Below are positions 22,413 to 31,460 of a DNA stretch of 48,297 nt, one piece after another. The first letter of the stretch is position 1. Every line of letters starts with the position of its first letter. The DNA comes from Planococcus sp. A6 (lineage in GTDB: Bacteria > Bacillota > Bacilli > Bacillales_A > Planococcaceae), in contig NZ_JAPEHT010000007.1 of NCBI RefSeq assembly GCF_028823615.1, positions 1-48,297 on the forward strand, given 5' to 3'. Below the pieces are notes generated by a model. It was given only the letters and a program-made list of their open reading frames with translations, searched no databases and was not told the DNA's origin. The translations under genes were made by a program, and so were the position numbers.

Positions 22413-23702
22413 TTATTCAAAAAAACGATCAAACATTTTTTTGGCTTTGCTTACGACACCTTCGTTATCCTGTTTCGGTTGTTTCGGCTGCTTCTGCTTT
22501 TTCGGCTGCTGCTCCACATACTCAGGTTTCTGCGAATGTGCAGCCGCTGAACTATGGCCGACGTTTCCGTAGAACAAATCTTCTGCGTAAGCGTATTGGA
22601 TCAATCCGACCGCTGTTGTATACTGCGGCTCGCGAACTCCGATGAATTCAGGCGTGAACAGGCGCACACGCGTTTGGAGAATGCTTCTTGCCAGTTCTGG
22701 AAGGCCGTCCATTTTGGCCATTCCGCCTGTCAATACGACACCACCAGGCAGCTCATCGACGCCGAGGCGATATAACTCATCCAAAATCAATTCGAAAAGT
22801 TCTTCCATGCGAACTCCGATTATTTCAGATATGTATTTTTGGCTGTATTGTTCTCTTGAATCCGAACCGATCACCGGCACTTCGAATACTTCTTCTTCTG
22901 AAGCATCGTCGAAGAATGCGTGGCCATGTTCGAGCTTGATTTTTTCAGCCTGCTCTGTCGGCGTTTTCAAAACGATCGACAAATCTTTCGTTACGTGATC
23001 TCCGCCAACTGGAATGACCGATGCCGCACGCAAGTGGCCATCGCGGAATACTGCGATTGACGTCGATCCACCGCCGATATCGATGCAGGCCGTTCCGTGG
23101 TTCTTTTCATCTTCCGTCAACGCATAGCTTCCGGCTACTAGCGGCTGGACATAAATCTCACGGATTTCGAGGCCAGCACGCTCAACACAGCGAAGCACAT
23201 TGTGCAAGACCGTTTTCGAAGTCGTCACCATTGTACCATCCATTTCAAGGCGGATGCCGATCATGCCTCTAGGATCTTTGATCTCGCCCAAGTGGTCGAC
23301 GACATATTCTTCAGGAATGATGTTGACTAGCTCACGTTCTGGCGGGATCGACATGACTTGTGCCGCTTCCAAAACGCGTTCCAAATCTTCATCCGTGATT
23401 TCACGGTTCTCGCTGTTTACTGCAACGATTCCCTTAACCGGCTGCAATGCCACTTGGTTGGCTGGAATTCCCAGCACGACTTCATGGATTTCTTTGCCGA
23501 TCATGCGCTCTGCCTGATCGACGGCTTTTTTAATGGACTGGACAGTTGCATCTATATCAACAATCGCACCTTTTTTGATTCCATTAGATTTGACGTTGCC
23601 AACGCCGATGACGTGCAACGATTTATTGGTCATTTCCCCGATCAATACTTTGACGGAGGAAGACCCGATATCCAAACTTACATATAATTCTGATTGACTC
23701 AA
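22413..23702 (-). CDS. ftsA: Cell division protein FtsA
   Basis: Actin-like membrane tether for FtsZ. The 429-residue protein has the actin-fold phosphate motifs (YVSLDIGSSSVKVLIGEM at the start; ACIDIGGGSTSIAVF near residue 205; VVLTGGMAKMDGL near 332) and an amphipathic C-terminus (KKMFDRFFE) that acts as membrane anchor, after a Lys/Gln/Pro-rich linker. The start codon is TTG, supported by AAGGAGGTG seven bases upstream and by alignment of the first strand. Confidence 0.96.
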   Translation of the reverse strand: MSQSELYVSLDIGSSSVKVLIGEMTNKSLHVIGVGNVKSNGIKKGAIVDIDATVQSIKKAVDQAERMIGKEIHEVVLGIPANQVALQPVKGIVAVNSENREITDEDLERVLEAAQVMSIPPERELVNIIPEEYVVDHLGEIKDPRGMIGIRLEMDGTMVTTSKTVLHNVLRCVERAGLEIREIYVQPLVAGSYALTEDEKNHGTACIDIGGGSTSIAVFRDGHLRAASVIPVGGDHVTKDLSIVLKTPTEQAEKIKLEHGHAFFDDASEEEVFEVPVIGSDSREQYSQKYISEIIGVRMEELFELILDELYRLGVDELPGGVVLTGGMAKMDGLPELARSILQTRVRLFTPEFIGVREPQYTTAVGLIQYAYAEDLFYGNVGHSSAAAHSQKPEYVEQQPKKQKQPKQPKQDNEGVVSKAKKMFDRFFE

Positions 23703-23738
23703 CTCGTGGCACCTCCTTATAAAACTTCTCTACATTAC

Positions 23739-23767
23739 ATTCTATTGTAAAATACACACCTTGTCTA
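23739..23767 (-). promoter_or_regulatory. Candidate promoter of ftsA-ftsZ
   Basis: Minus strand: TAGACA (23767-23762), 17-nt spacer, TAGAAT (23744-23739), 36 bp ahead of the ftsA start. Confidence 0.65.
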
Positions 23768-23806
23768 AGTAAAATAGCGAAACTTAGAAAATTTTCCTGC
23801 AATTCG

Positions 23807-24169
23807 TCAATTTGCCTCACCAAGCTTCTTTTTTTCGGCCCATTTCGCAAGCAGAATGCGGCGGATCACCGCAATATTCTGGAATAGCCGCACACCGAAC
23901 GCGAAAATTGCTGCCAAATACAAATCTACACCTAAATGGACGCCGAGAAAAGCGAGGCCTGCAGCCAGTATGATATTAAAGAAAAAACCTGAAACGAACA
24001 CTTTATCATCGTATACTTGCTGCAAGTGGGCCCGTATACCCCCGAACAGTGTATCGAGCGATGCCAACACCGCTATCGACAAATAACTGGCGTATTCAGG
24101 CGGTATTTGGATATCTGTCAACAAGCCGAGCGAAATGCCCAACAGCAATCCAAGAATCGATATCCACAT
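23807..24169 (-). CDS. sbp: Small basic protein, DUF1290 (Sbp)
   Basis: Membrane protein of 120 residues with about four hydrophobic segments and a basic C-terminal end (RRILLAKWAEKKKLGEAN). The conserved core ASLDTLFGGIRAHLQQVYDDKVFVSG is diagnostic of the family, found just upstream of ftsA in Bacillales. Function is unknown; position suggests a division or envelope role. Two bases separate it from the DUF881 gene in front. Confidence 0.9.
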   Translation of the reverse strand: MWISILGLLLGISLGLLTDIQIPPEYASYLSIAVLASLDTLFGGIRAHLQQVYDDKVFVSGFFFNIILAAGLAFLGVHLGVDLYLAAIFAFGVRLFQNIAVIRRILLAKWAEKKKLGEAN

Positions 24170-24171
24170 TC

Positions 24172-24888
24172 CTACTCCCCCTCCTCGGCTTGAAGATGAT
24201 CTATGTTGATTTCTTCATCAAAAGCCGGCAGCGCCAATTCTTCCTGCGGCTCCGAAATAGTGATCGTCAAATCGTCTATGTAAAAATCATCGTGAATTGC
24301 AGAAGCCGTTAAATAACTAGAAAGTTTCCGTGCTTCTTCCATGCTCGTTGCCGTAATAGTAATCACAAACGGTGGCGTCGAGATAGGCTCAGTATTCACT
24401 GTGGTGTAGCCATTGATATCGCGTATCGCGGTCGTGTTGATGACACGCTCCCCGGCAATCGCTAGCTCGATGCCGTCAAAGCGGTTGATTTCATTCACCA
24501 AGCGGATCAATAAATCCGGTGGAATTTCTGTTATTTCGGTTCCTAGCGCAATCGCTTCAAGCGAAGGGCTGATCTCGAGTTCAATTCCCGGCCCGCTCAT
24601 TTGCGAAAGGCCGGCAGAGATCCGCAAATCTTCGACCGTCTCTTTCAAAACCGCCTCCGGATCTTGAGTCGCTTCATCGCTATACTTGCCGAGTGTCTCA
24701 TCCAGTAGGCTGATTTCCGACAGCAATTCTGAATGAAGTTGCTTTTCCCGCGATAATTGCTGGCGGATTTCCCATGTATCCCGGGAATCCCGGCTGTCAT
24801 CCGTATTCACAGTATTGTATTGTGTTGCAGTCATAAAACCGATGACAAAAAGAATGACCGTAAAACGGCCAGTAATGCGTTTTTTCAT
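24172..24888 (-). CDS. DUF881-family membrane-anchored protein (second of a tandem pair)
   Basis: Protein of 238 residues with one N-terminal membrane helix (ITGRFTVILFVIGFMTATQ), a coiled-coil stretch (about residues 38-75) and an extracellular DUF881 domain, ending in an acidic tail (DEEINIDHLQAEEGE). Matches the YlxX/YlxW family. The second ATG (24888) is preferred because GGGGG lies six bases ahead; the first ATG (24894) sits right against it. It overlaps or abuts the preceding DUF881 gene, from which it is diverged. Function unknown; a link to division is inferred from location only. Confidence 0.88.
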   Translation of the reverse strand: MKKRITGRFTVILFVIGFMTATQYNTVNTDDSRDSRDTWEIRQQLSREKQLHSELLSEISLLDETLGKYSDEATQDPEAVLKETVEDLRISAGLSQMSGPGIELEISPSLEAIALGTEITEIPPDLLIRLVNEINRFDGIELAIAGERVINTTAIRDINGYTTVNTEPISTPPFVITITATSMEEARKLSSYLTASAIHDDFYIDDLTITISEPQEELALPAFDEEINIDHLQAEEGE

Positions 24889-24890
24889 CG

Positions 24891-25622
24891 TCATCCCCCT
24901 GTATCCAACTCCGACAAAAGTGCCGGCATGCGGATGGCTTGCCCTGAATCAAGCGTTACAATGATGTTATCGTTGACGAGCTGGTCCTGGACGCCGCCTG
25001 ACAGCTGCATGGAGGCAGCCAATACTTCCGGACTCCCAATCGCTTCGATGGTAAAAGGCGCAGGATGCTGGATGCCATCGACTGTAATGACAGGGCCTGT
25101 ACAAACTATATGGGAATTGCCGTGAATCCGCTGGCCATTCACCGCAATCGCCTCGGCTCCGGAAATATAAAGTTCGTTGATTACTTGAAACACATGGCTT
25201 TCGTGGACAATATAATCGTTCGGGTTCGCATGGTCAGCCGTGTACTCGCCGTCCTCGAGAGTCACTTTCAAGCCTTGCCCTTTAACCGGAACAAGCCCGA
25301 GGAAGCGTCTCAATTCTTCTGCTTCCCGGGCGTATGCCGTATAGTTTTCCTCGCCATCCACCACTGAGCGTTCGAATTCTTGGACGGCTTTTTGCTTGTC
25401 ATCCAACTCTGCGCGTAATTCTTTATTACGCTCTTGCTGTTCGATCAATTCTTTCCGGTATTGTTCTTTTTGCTCGAAAAAGCTGGCTCCCGTAAAATCA
25501 TTTTCCGCTTCCCGCTGGTTCGATAAACTATAGGAATAGGCCATGATAAACCCGAGAACTAAGAAAACGAGCGAGAAGATGATCGACTTGCTGATGCTTT
25601 TGCGGTCATTGTTCTTCGACAT
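24891..25622 (-). CDS. DUF881-family membrane-anchored protein (first of a tandem pair)
   Basis: Protein of 243 residues: a membrane helix (SIIFSLVFLVLGFIMAYSYSL), a predicted coiled coil rich in Glu/Lys/Gln (about residues 45-85), then the DUF881 domain with LRRFLGLVPVKGQGLKVTL and GAEAIAVNGQRI, a family motif. The chosen ATG has TGAGGAACTTGAAA upstream and lies 17 bp inside divIB; a GTG five codons earlier is less likely. Both DUF881 proteins probably sit with the coiled coil outside the membrane. Function unknown. Confidence 0.88.
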   Translation of the reverse strand: MSKNNDRKSISKSIIFSLVFLVLGFIMAYSYSLSNQREAENDFTGASFFEQKEQYRKELIEQQERNKELRAELDDKQKAVQEFERSVVDGEENYTAYAREAEELRRFLGLVPVKGQGLKVTLEDGEYTADHANPNDYIVHESHVFQVINELYISGAEAIAVNGQRIHGNSHIVCTGPVITVDGIQHPAPFTIEAIGSPEVLAASMQLSGGVQDQLVNDNIIVTLDSGQAIRMPALLSELDTGG

Positions 25623-26388
25623 TTTCAAGTTCCTCACCCGCTTCCGCTAATCCGAACACATCGTTATAGGAACGGAAATAGATGCCCACTTCCATGTCGA
25701 TGATGCCTTTGCGGTCTTCTAATTGGGCGGTAACAGACGGATAGTAATTAATTTTCTCCGCTAGCGTCGATAAAATCGCCTTGATTTCGTTTCCGTCATT
25801 CATATAGATTGTGATGTAATCCGCACGTTCCTGTTCTGTATCCAAAATAACTTGCGAGATGAGGTTCTGCACTTCCGGGTCGGTTTTGACCAATTGTTCA
25901 ATCAGCGCTTCCCGTTTCGCTTCATCTTCGAAATTTGAAAAGATCGGTCCTTCCACAACGCTGATCGGCTGGTTGAGCACGACGCCATTCGACAAGACCA
26001 CTTGATAGCTATTGCCTTGGTCCAAATACCCCATCTCGACAAATTCCTCGATTTCGATTTCAACAGAGCTCAGCCATTTCTTTTCGACAGTTGCCGATTC
26101 AACCCATTCTAGCGATTCGATTTCTTGTTCGATCTCCCCGCTATCAAATGACCACATCGAATCCCCCACAGCCAAAGTGCTGGCCTGCTTATAACTCTCG
26201 CCATCGAACAATTCAGCACCTGTGACTTTAATGTCGCGGATTTCGCTGTAAGTGGACTGGCTGTATAAAAGAATGAACAGCAACGAAACGAAAACGGTCA
26301 ATAAAGCCGCAAACTTGCGGTTCGACCTTTTTCTGCGCCGCTCCCGGAGCGTTGGTATGCGTTCTTCGATGTCTATAACTTTGTCCAT
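25606..26388 (-). CDS. divIB: Cell division protein DivIB (FtsQ family)
   Basis: Bitopic membrane protein of the divisome that forms a complex with FtsL and DivIC. The 260-residue protein has a basic cytosolic N-terminus (RERRRKRSNRK), one membrane helix (FAALLTVFVSLLFILLYSQS), then the POTRA domain starting at IRDIKVTGAELFDGE and the beta domain, ending in an acidic tail (AEAGEELENVEEQ). GGAGCGGCGGAT is directly before the ATG. It follows murD by 18 bp; murG and murB, which sit here in B. subtilis, are absent. Confidence 0.94.
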   Translation of the reverse strand: MDKVIDIEERIPTLRERRRKRSNRKFAALLTVFVSLLFILLYSQSTYSEIRDIKVTGAELFDGESYKQASTLAVGDSMWSFDSGEIEQEIESLEWVESATVEKKWLSSVEIEIEEFVEMGYLDQGNSYQVVLSNGVVLNQPISVVEGPIFSNFEDEAKREALIEQLVKTDPEVQNLISQVILDTEQERADYITIYMNDGNEIKAILSTLAEKINYYPSVTAQLEDRKGIIDMEVGIYFRSYNDVFGLAEAGEELENVEEQ

Positions 26389-26406
26389 ATCCGCCGCTCC
26401 TTCGCC

Positions 26407-27771
26407 TTATTCGTTCGCTTCTGTATATTTCCGTACCGCTTCGATGAACGCATCGCCACGGACTTCAAAACTTTCGTATTGATCCCAGCTCGCACAAGCA
26501 GGAGACAATAGGATTGTATCCTCCGCCGAGGAATGGCTGACCGCCTTTTCGACCGCGTCGTCCATCAATCCGGCTTTGATGACCGTCGGGACATGGCAGC
26601 TTTCTGCAAATTCAGCAAAACGGTCTGCCGTCTCGCCGAAAGTGACGAGCACTTTCACGCGGTCCATATAGGGACGCAATTCTTCTAGGGAATGCTGGCG
26701 CTCCAGTCCCCCCGCAAGCAAAATGATGTTGTCGTTGAAAGCTTCCAGCGCACTCTTGGTGGCAAGTTCATTCGTTGCCTTCGAATCGTTATAGAACCGT
26801 CTTCCTTGCCAATCCCCAACGAATTGGGAACGGTGCTTAACCCCAGTGAAAGAAGTCAATACGCGGATGATGGTTTCTTTCGTTCCTCCTGAAAGAAGCA
26901 TTGCCGCAGTGGCGGACAAAATGTTCTCAAGATTATGCTCACCTGCCAGCATGATCCGCTTGCGTTCGATCAGCGGTTCGCCTTGCCAATAAATATAGTC
27001 GCTGTCTGCGCTGATGCTTTCTTCGGTGCGGCCTTTCAAGGTGAAAGGAATGCCTTGTGCTTTAACAGTCTTGGCATGGTCCACGAGCATTTGCTGGTCG
27101 GCATTGTAGATGAAATAATCATCAGCCGTCTGGTTTTCCGTGATTTTCTTTTTCGATCCGATATAGTCTTCCAGCGATCCATGATAATCAAGATGCGCTT
27201 CATATAAATTGGTGATAATCGAGATATGCGGGCGGAACGATTCCGTCCCCTTTAGTTGGAATGAAGAAAGTTCTGTGACAATGACGTGGTCAGCTGTCGC
27301 TTTTTCTGCCACTCCGCTTGCCACTGTGCCGATATTCCCCGCAATAAGCGGTGATTTGCCATCTTGATTGAGCATATGGAACAACAGTGTTGTTGTCGTG
27401 GTTTTGCCGTTCGACCCCGTGATGCCGATAAATGGCGCTTCGCTTATACGGTAAGCCAGCTCGATTTCGGTCCACACCGGGATGTTTTTTTCCAATGCTT
27501 TCTGGATCAGGTGGTTGCGGTAAGGAATCCCCGGATTCTTGATGACCAGCTCAAAACCTTCATCCAATAAATCTTCCGGGTGACGCCCGCAAATGACCGT
27601 GACACCCAAATTCAATAGTTCCTGGGCTTCAGGGTTTTCTTCAAAGGGCTTGGAATCATTGACCGTCACGAAAGCCCCGAGTTTATGTAAAAGGCGTGCA
27701 GCGGTAAAGCCGCTCTTCGCCAATCCGAGCACAAGCACTTTCTTTTGATGCAGTTGCGGCAAATCTTTCAT
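26407..27771 (-). CDS. murD: UDP-N-acetylmuramoylalanine--D-glutamate ligase
   Basis: Adds D-Glu to UDP-MurNAc-L-Ala in the cytosol. The 454-residue protein has an N-terminal Rossmann domain (VLVLGLAKSGFTAARLL), the ATP loop GITGSNGKTTTTTLL (about residues 114-128) and Mur-ligase motifs such as ENILSATAA and HRSQFVGDWQGRRFYNDSKA. Normal length (B. subtilis 451). Its ATG directly follows the mraY TAA, and GGAGGTCATGTAA supplies the ribosome-binding site inside mraY. Confidence 0.97.
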   Translation of the reverse strand: MKDLPQLHQKKVLVLGLAKSGFTAARLLHKLGAFVTVNDSKPFEENPEAQELLNLGVTVICGRHPEDLLDEGFELVIKNPGIPYRNHLIQKALEKNIPVWTEIELAYRISEAPFIGITGSNGKTTTTTLLFHMLNQDGKSPLIAGNIGTVASGVAEKATADHVIVTELSSFQLKGTESFRPHISIITNLYEAHLDYHGSLEDYIGSKKKITENQTADDYFIYNADQQMLVDHAKTVKAQGIPFTLKGRTEESISADSDYIYWQGEPLIERKRIMLAGEHNLENILSATAAMLLSGGTKETIIRVLTSFTGVKHRSQFVGDWQGRRFYNDSKATNELATKSALEAFNDNIILLAGGLERQHSLEELRPYMDRVKVLVTFGETADRFAEFAESCHVPTVIKAGLMDDAVEKAVSHSSAEDTILLSPACASWDQYESFEVRGDAFIEAVRKYTEANE

Positions 27772-28740
27772 TTACATGACCTCCAATAAAACGGCAATCG
27801 CAGCGCTGATGAAGCCGACACCCCAAAATACGGTGACTACTTTCCATTCAGACCAGCCGCTCAATTCAAAATGATGATGGATCGGGCTCATTTTGAATAT
27901 GCGTTTTTTCCGTAGTTTAAAACTTCCGACCTGCAAAATGACCGAAGCGGTTTCAATGACGAACACCAAACCGATCAAGAGCAAGAGCAATTCCTGTTTC
28001 AATAGGATCGAAACCATGGCAAGTGCACCGCCAAGAGCCAAGGAACCTGTATCGCCCATGAATACTTTTGCCGGGTATTTGTTGAAAATGAGGAATCCGA
28101 TCAGCCCGCCTGCAACAGCAAACGTGAACAAAGCAATCCCGGTTTCCTGCTGGACGATCGCCAATATGCCGAATGCAGCAAAAGCGATGGATGCCGTTCC
28201 AGCGACCAGCCCGTCAAGACCATCCGTCAAATTGACGGCGTTTGAGAAGCCGACCAACCAGAACACGATGAACAAGACATATACCCAACCAAGTTCGATG
28301 GATACATCCGTAAAAGGAATACCTAGTGCGGTATCAAAGCCGTTAGAGCGTAGCAAAAAGAACGACAAAACGGCAATGACAATTTGCGCCAGCAATTTCT
28401 GCAGTGACGTCAGCCCAAGATTGCGCTTGAGCACCACTTTGATAAAGTCATCCAAAAATCCGATCAATCCGTAACCGAATAAAACAATCAGCAAAATGAC
28501 CACTGGCGTCGTCAATTCACCATTGAAAGCGGCGACCAATAGGACCGTAACGATGATGGAAATAAGGAATACCAATCCGCCCATCGTTGGTGTCCCTGTT
28601 TTTTTCAAATGGGATTGCGGGCCTTCCTCACGGATGCTTTGTCCGAATTTCATGCGTTTCAATAGTGGGATGAATACTGGCATCAATGCGACGGTCATGA
28701 TCAATGCAATCCCAAATCCAAATATATTTATACCTTCCAT
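27772..28740 (-). CDS. mraY: Phospho-N-acetylmuramoyl-pentapeptide transferase
   Basis: Integral membrane enzyme that makes lipid I from UDP-MurNAc-pentapeptide and undecaprenyl phosphate. The 322-residue protein with about ten hydrophobic helices has the Asp-rich [14 protein letters not shown] motif, the active [12 protein letters not shown] segment, [12 protein letters not shown] and the late [12 protein letters not shown] motif. All are intact. AAAGGAGCTCTATT precedes the ATG. The peptide it uses (Lys or diaminopimelate) cannot be inferred because murE is not nearby. Confidence 0.97.
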   Translation of the reverse strand: MEGINIFGFGIALIMTVALMPVFIPLLKRMKFGQSIREEGPQSHLKKTGTPTMGGLVFLISIIVTVLLVAAFNGELTTPVVILLIVLFGYGLIGFLDDFIKVVLKRNLGLTSLQKLLAQIVIAVLSFFLLRSNGFDTALGIPFTDVSIELGWVYVLFIVFWLVGFSNAVNLTDGLDGLVAGTASIAFAAFGILAIVQQETGIALFTFAVAGGLIGFLIFNKYPAKVFMGDTGSLALGGALAMVSILLKQELLLLLIGLVFVIETASVILQVGSFKLRKKRIFKMSPIHHHFELSGWSEWKVVTVFWGVGFISAAIAVLLEVM

Positions 28741-28776
28741 AATAGAGCTCCTTTAAAGACGAGTACACTCGTTCAT

Positions 28777-31092
28777 TTATTCATTATTCACAGGTTGTTC
28801 CGTTTGTTCTTCTATTGGTTCTGTTGGTTCTTCAGTGATGGGTTCTGTTGTAGTTTCAGTGGCTTCCTGGCTTTCTGTTTCAGCTTGTTCAGTCTCAGGC
28901 TCCTGCGCTTCTTCAGCGTTCAGCGATTGCTCCGGATAAAATATTTCCGGCGGCTGCAATTCGATGATTACCGATTCGCCTTTATCCGGTACTGCTCCTT
29001 TTGCCACACTTTGCGTCATGGCAAAACCTTGGCCTGCAATTTCAAGCGGCAATCCGCTGAGCGCCTGGAACGCCAACAGTTCCCGCTTCGACCAGCCCGT
29101 GAAATCTGGAATGGCCGTGGTACCGCCAGTTCTCAAAATGATATTTTCACCAGCCACCAATTTCTCGCCGGCTGCTGGATATTGATCACTTATTTGAGAA
29201 TTATCACCAGCGACAATCGGGTTCAACCCCTTGGCTTTCAGCTGAGAAACCGCTTCTTCCATAGGAAGCCCTTTATAGTCTTCAATTTCAACAGTCTTTG
29301 CTTCCACTGAATTCTCAGGTGCGATGTTCAAATACTTCAATCCGTTTTCCATGACAGACGTGAAAATTTTGGATACCGGGACAGAACCGTATTCATCTGC
29401 AGGCAATTGAGGCTGCTGCACGCCAATGTAAATCAATAGTTCCGGATCATCTGCCGGGGCCATTCCGAGGAATGAGAACAAATAATTGTTCGAGCCCGTC
29501 ATATACCGTCCGTCTTCTCCAGGAACTTGTGCGGTACCGGTCTTCCCTGCTACAGAATAATCTTGCAATGCGAAGCCTTGTGCAGAGCCGACTTCCGAGG
29601 TGACAGTGGAAGCCATGATTTCACGGACTTTTTTCGCCGTTTCTGCTGAAATCGGCGTACCGGCTTCTTGTGGTTCAGATTTCACAGTTACATCGCCTGT
29701 ATCAGGATTCTTGATTTGATCGATAATATACGGTTTCATCATCGTGCCATCTCCAGCCAGGGCTGTTGCTGCCTGGATCATCTGAATCGGCGTAACGGTC
29801 GATCCTTGTCCATAGGAAGTGGTCAATTTATTGATCGGATATTGATCCAAGATCTTTCCTGCCGCTTCATTCGGCAAATCGATGCCGGTTTTTTCGCCGA
29901 AACCGAAGGCATCGATGTAATTCATAAAATTATCCGCACCGAGGCGCTCAAGTAAATAACCCATCGATACGTTGGAAGAACGCTGGAAGCCTTCAAGGAA
30001 CGTGATGCTGCCCCAACCACGGCCGCTGTTATGGTCGCCGATTGTGCGGTCCAGCAATGTATAGGTCCCGGAATCATAATAAGCATTCGGATCCCATTTG
30101 CCTTCTTCGACAGCTGCCGCCAATGTGAATACTTTCATCGGCGAGCCAGGCTCGATTGTCAGCTCGATGCTCTCGTTTAACCAATTGTCCGATAAGCCTT
30201 CACGCGTGTTCGGGTTGAAGGTCGGGCGCTGGGACATGCCCAGGATCTCGCCGGTATCTGGATCGGCGATTACAGCGATCATACGTGCCGGGTTGTATTC
30301 TTCCTGGACGCTCGACATGGCATCTTCCAAAAAGTTCTGAAGCGTGCGGTCCAGTGTTAATTGGAGATTGGATCCGTCGATAGCGGGAGTGACGGCTTCT
30401 TGGCTATTCGGCAATAGATATCCCCATTTATCGGTATCAAACTCCATTTTACCGTTCTTGCCCGTCAGGACTTCGTCATGAATGGACTCCAAGCCCATTT
30501 TGCCTTTGGTCTTCACTTGGCCATCCTCGACTTCTTCTTTCATGGCGAAGCCGATTAGATGGGAAGCAAACACACCGTTCGGGTAAAGGCGTTTAAGGTC
30601 CTTCACGAATAATAAGCCCGGCAAATCTTTTTCCTTCATCTCAAGCATCTGTGTGTGGCTGATTTCGCGTCCAGCTGCGCCGAACTCCACCTGGTAACGG
30701 TCTTTTTCGATTCCTTTTTCCAGAATGCTGACTAACTCTTCTTTCGGCGTCCCCAATTGCTCAGAGAGGTACGCTGCCGTTTCTTCGGCATCGATAACGT
30801 GATTCGGTTCTTTTGGATTCGTCGTTACCGATTCATCCAGCACCGCCACTAATTTATACGTCAATGTATCTTCTGCAATGACTTCGCCGTTGCGGTCCAA
30901 AATCTTCCCGCGTTCTGCGGTCAATACTTCTTCCTGGCTGTATTTGGCAGCTGCTCTCGCAGCCAACTCCTGACCTTCCACTTTGCCCGTCGCTTGAATT
31001 GTGATTATTCTGGCCATTAAAAGGAAAAAGAGCCCTGCAAATAGTAAAAATAGCAGAAAGGCTCCTCCTTGAAAACGAAATTTTTTCTTCAT
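28777..31092 (-). CDS. pbpB: PASTA-domain penicillin-binding protein (division transpeptidase)
   Basis: Class B penicillin-binding protein that crosslinks septal peptidoglycan. The 771 residues comprise: N-terminal membrane helix (about 11-30), PBP dimerisation domain (about 55-220), transpeptidase domain (about 240-580) with SxxK as S317-P-M-K320, SxN as S372-S-N374 and KTG as K517-T-G519, then two PASTA repeats (about 600-657 and 658-715) and a low-complexity Glu/Thr/Pro/Gln tail (716-771). Corresponds to B. subtilis PBP2B or S. aureus PBP1. The proline after the active serine is unusual. Start overlaps the ftsL stop by four bases. Confidence 0.95.
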   Translation of the reverse strand: MKKKFRFQGGAFLLFLLFAGLFFLLMARIITIQATGKVEGQELAARAAAKYSQEEVLTAERGKILDRNGEVIAEDTLTYKLVAVLDESVTTNPKEPNHVIDAEETAAYLSEQLGTPKEELVSILEKGIEKDRYQVEFGAAGREISHTQMLEMKEKDLPGLLFVKDLKRLYPNGVFASHLIGFAMKEEVEDGQVKTKGKMGLESIHDEVLTGKNGKMEFDTDKWGYLLPNSQEAVTPAIDGSNLQLTLDRTLQNFLEDAMSSVQEEYNPARMIAVIADPDTGEILGMSQRPTFNPNTREGLSDNWLNESIELTIEPGSPMKVFTLAAAVEEGKWDPNAYYDSGTYTLLDRTIGDHNSGRGWGSITFLEGFQRSSNVSMGYLLERLGADNFMNYIDAFGFGEKTGIDLPNEAAGKILDQYPINKLTTSYGQGSTVTPIQMIQAATALAGDGTMMKPYIIDQIKNPDTGDVTVKSEPQEAGTPISAETAKKVREIMASTVTSEVGSAQGFALQDYSVAGKTGTAQVPGEDGRYMTGSNNYLFSFLGMAPADDPELLIYIGVQQPQLPADEYGSVPVSKIFTSVMENGLKYLNIAPENSVEAKTVEIEDYKGLPMEEAVSQLKAKGLNPIVAGDNSQISDQYPAAGEKLVAGENIILRTGGTTAIPDFTGWSKRELLAFQALSGLPLEIAGQGFAMTQSVAKGAVPDKGESVIIELQPPEIFYPEQSLNAEEAQEPETEQAETESQEATETTTEPITEEPTEPIEEQTEQPVNNE

Positions 31093-31448
31093 TGTCCCGG
31101 CACTACCTTTACATTTCGCTCATTTAATTTTAAGCCGTAATCCTTTGCTTTCGACCAAATGCGCTCATATGAAGACAGTTCACTTACTTGCACGGACAAA
31201 TCGGTATTTTGTTTCGTCGTTTCATTGATTGAATTTTCAATTGTCTGGATTTCCTGCGTGGAAGCTTGGATTGTCGACTGATTTTGCAAGACGAGCAATG
31301 CGCACATGATGCAGACAGCCAGGAAAGCTGTATAAAGGATTTTCTCGCCCTTCGTAATGCGTTTTTTCTTTTTTGCCGGCTGTCTATTCGGACTTTGCGG
31401 AACGGCCGGCTGCTGGATGTAGGTTTGGGTTCTCGCATTCAACGCCAT
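31089..31448 (-). CDS. ftsL: Cell division protein FtsL
   Basis: Small bitopic divisome protein. It has 119 residues with a cytosolic Pro/Lys-rich head (SPNRQPAKKKKRITKGEK), one membrane helix (ILYTAFLAVCIMCALLVLQ, about 45-63) and an extracellular leucine-zipper-like coiled coil ending in YGLKLNERNVKVVPGQ, a typical FtsL end. The position between rsmH and the septal PBP is diagnostic. AAGGAC lies eight bases before the ATG. Confidence 0.93.
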   Translation of the reverse strand: MALNARTQTYIQQPAVPQSPNRQPAKKKKRITKGEKILYTAFLAVCIMCALLVLQNQSTIQASTQEIQTIENSINETTKQNTDLSVQVSELSSYERIWSKAKDYGLKLNERNVKVVPGQ

Positions 31449-31460
31449 TTAAACACGTCC

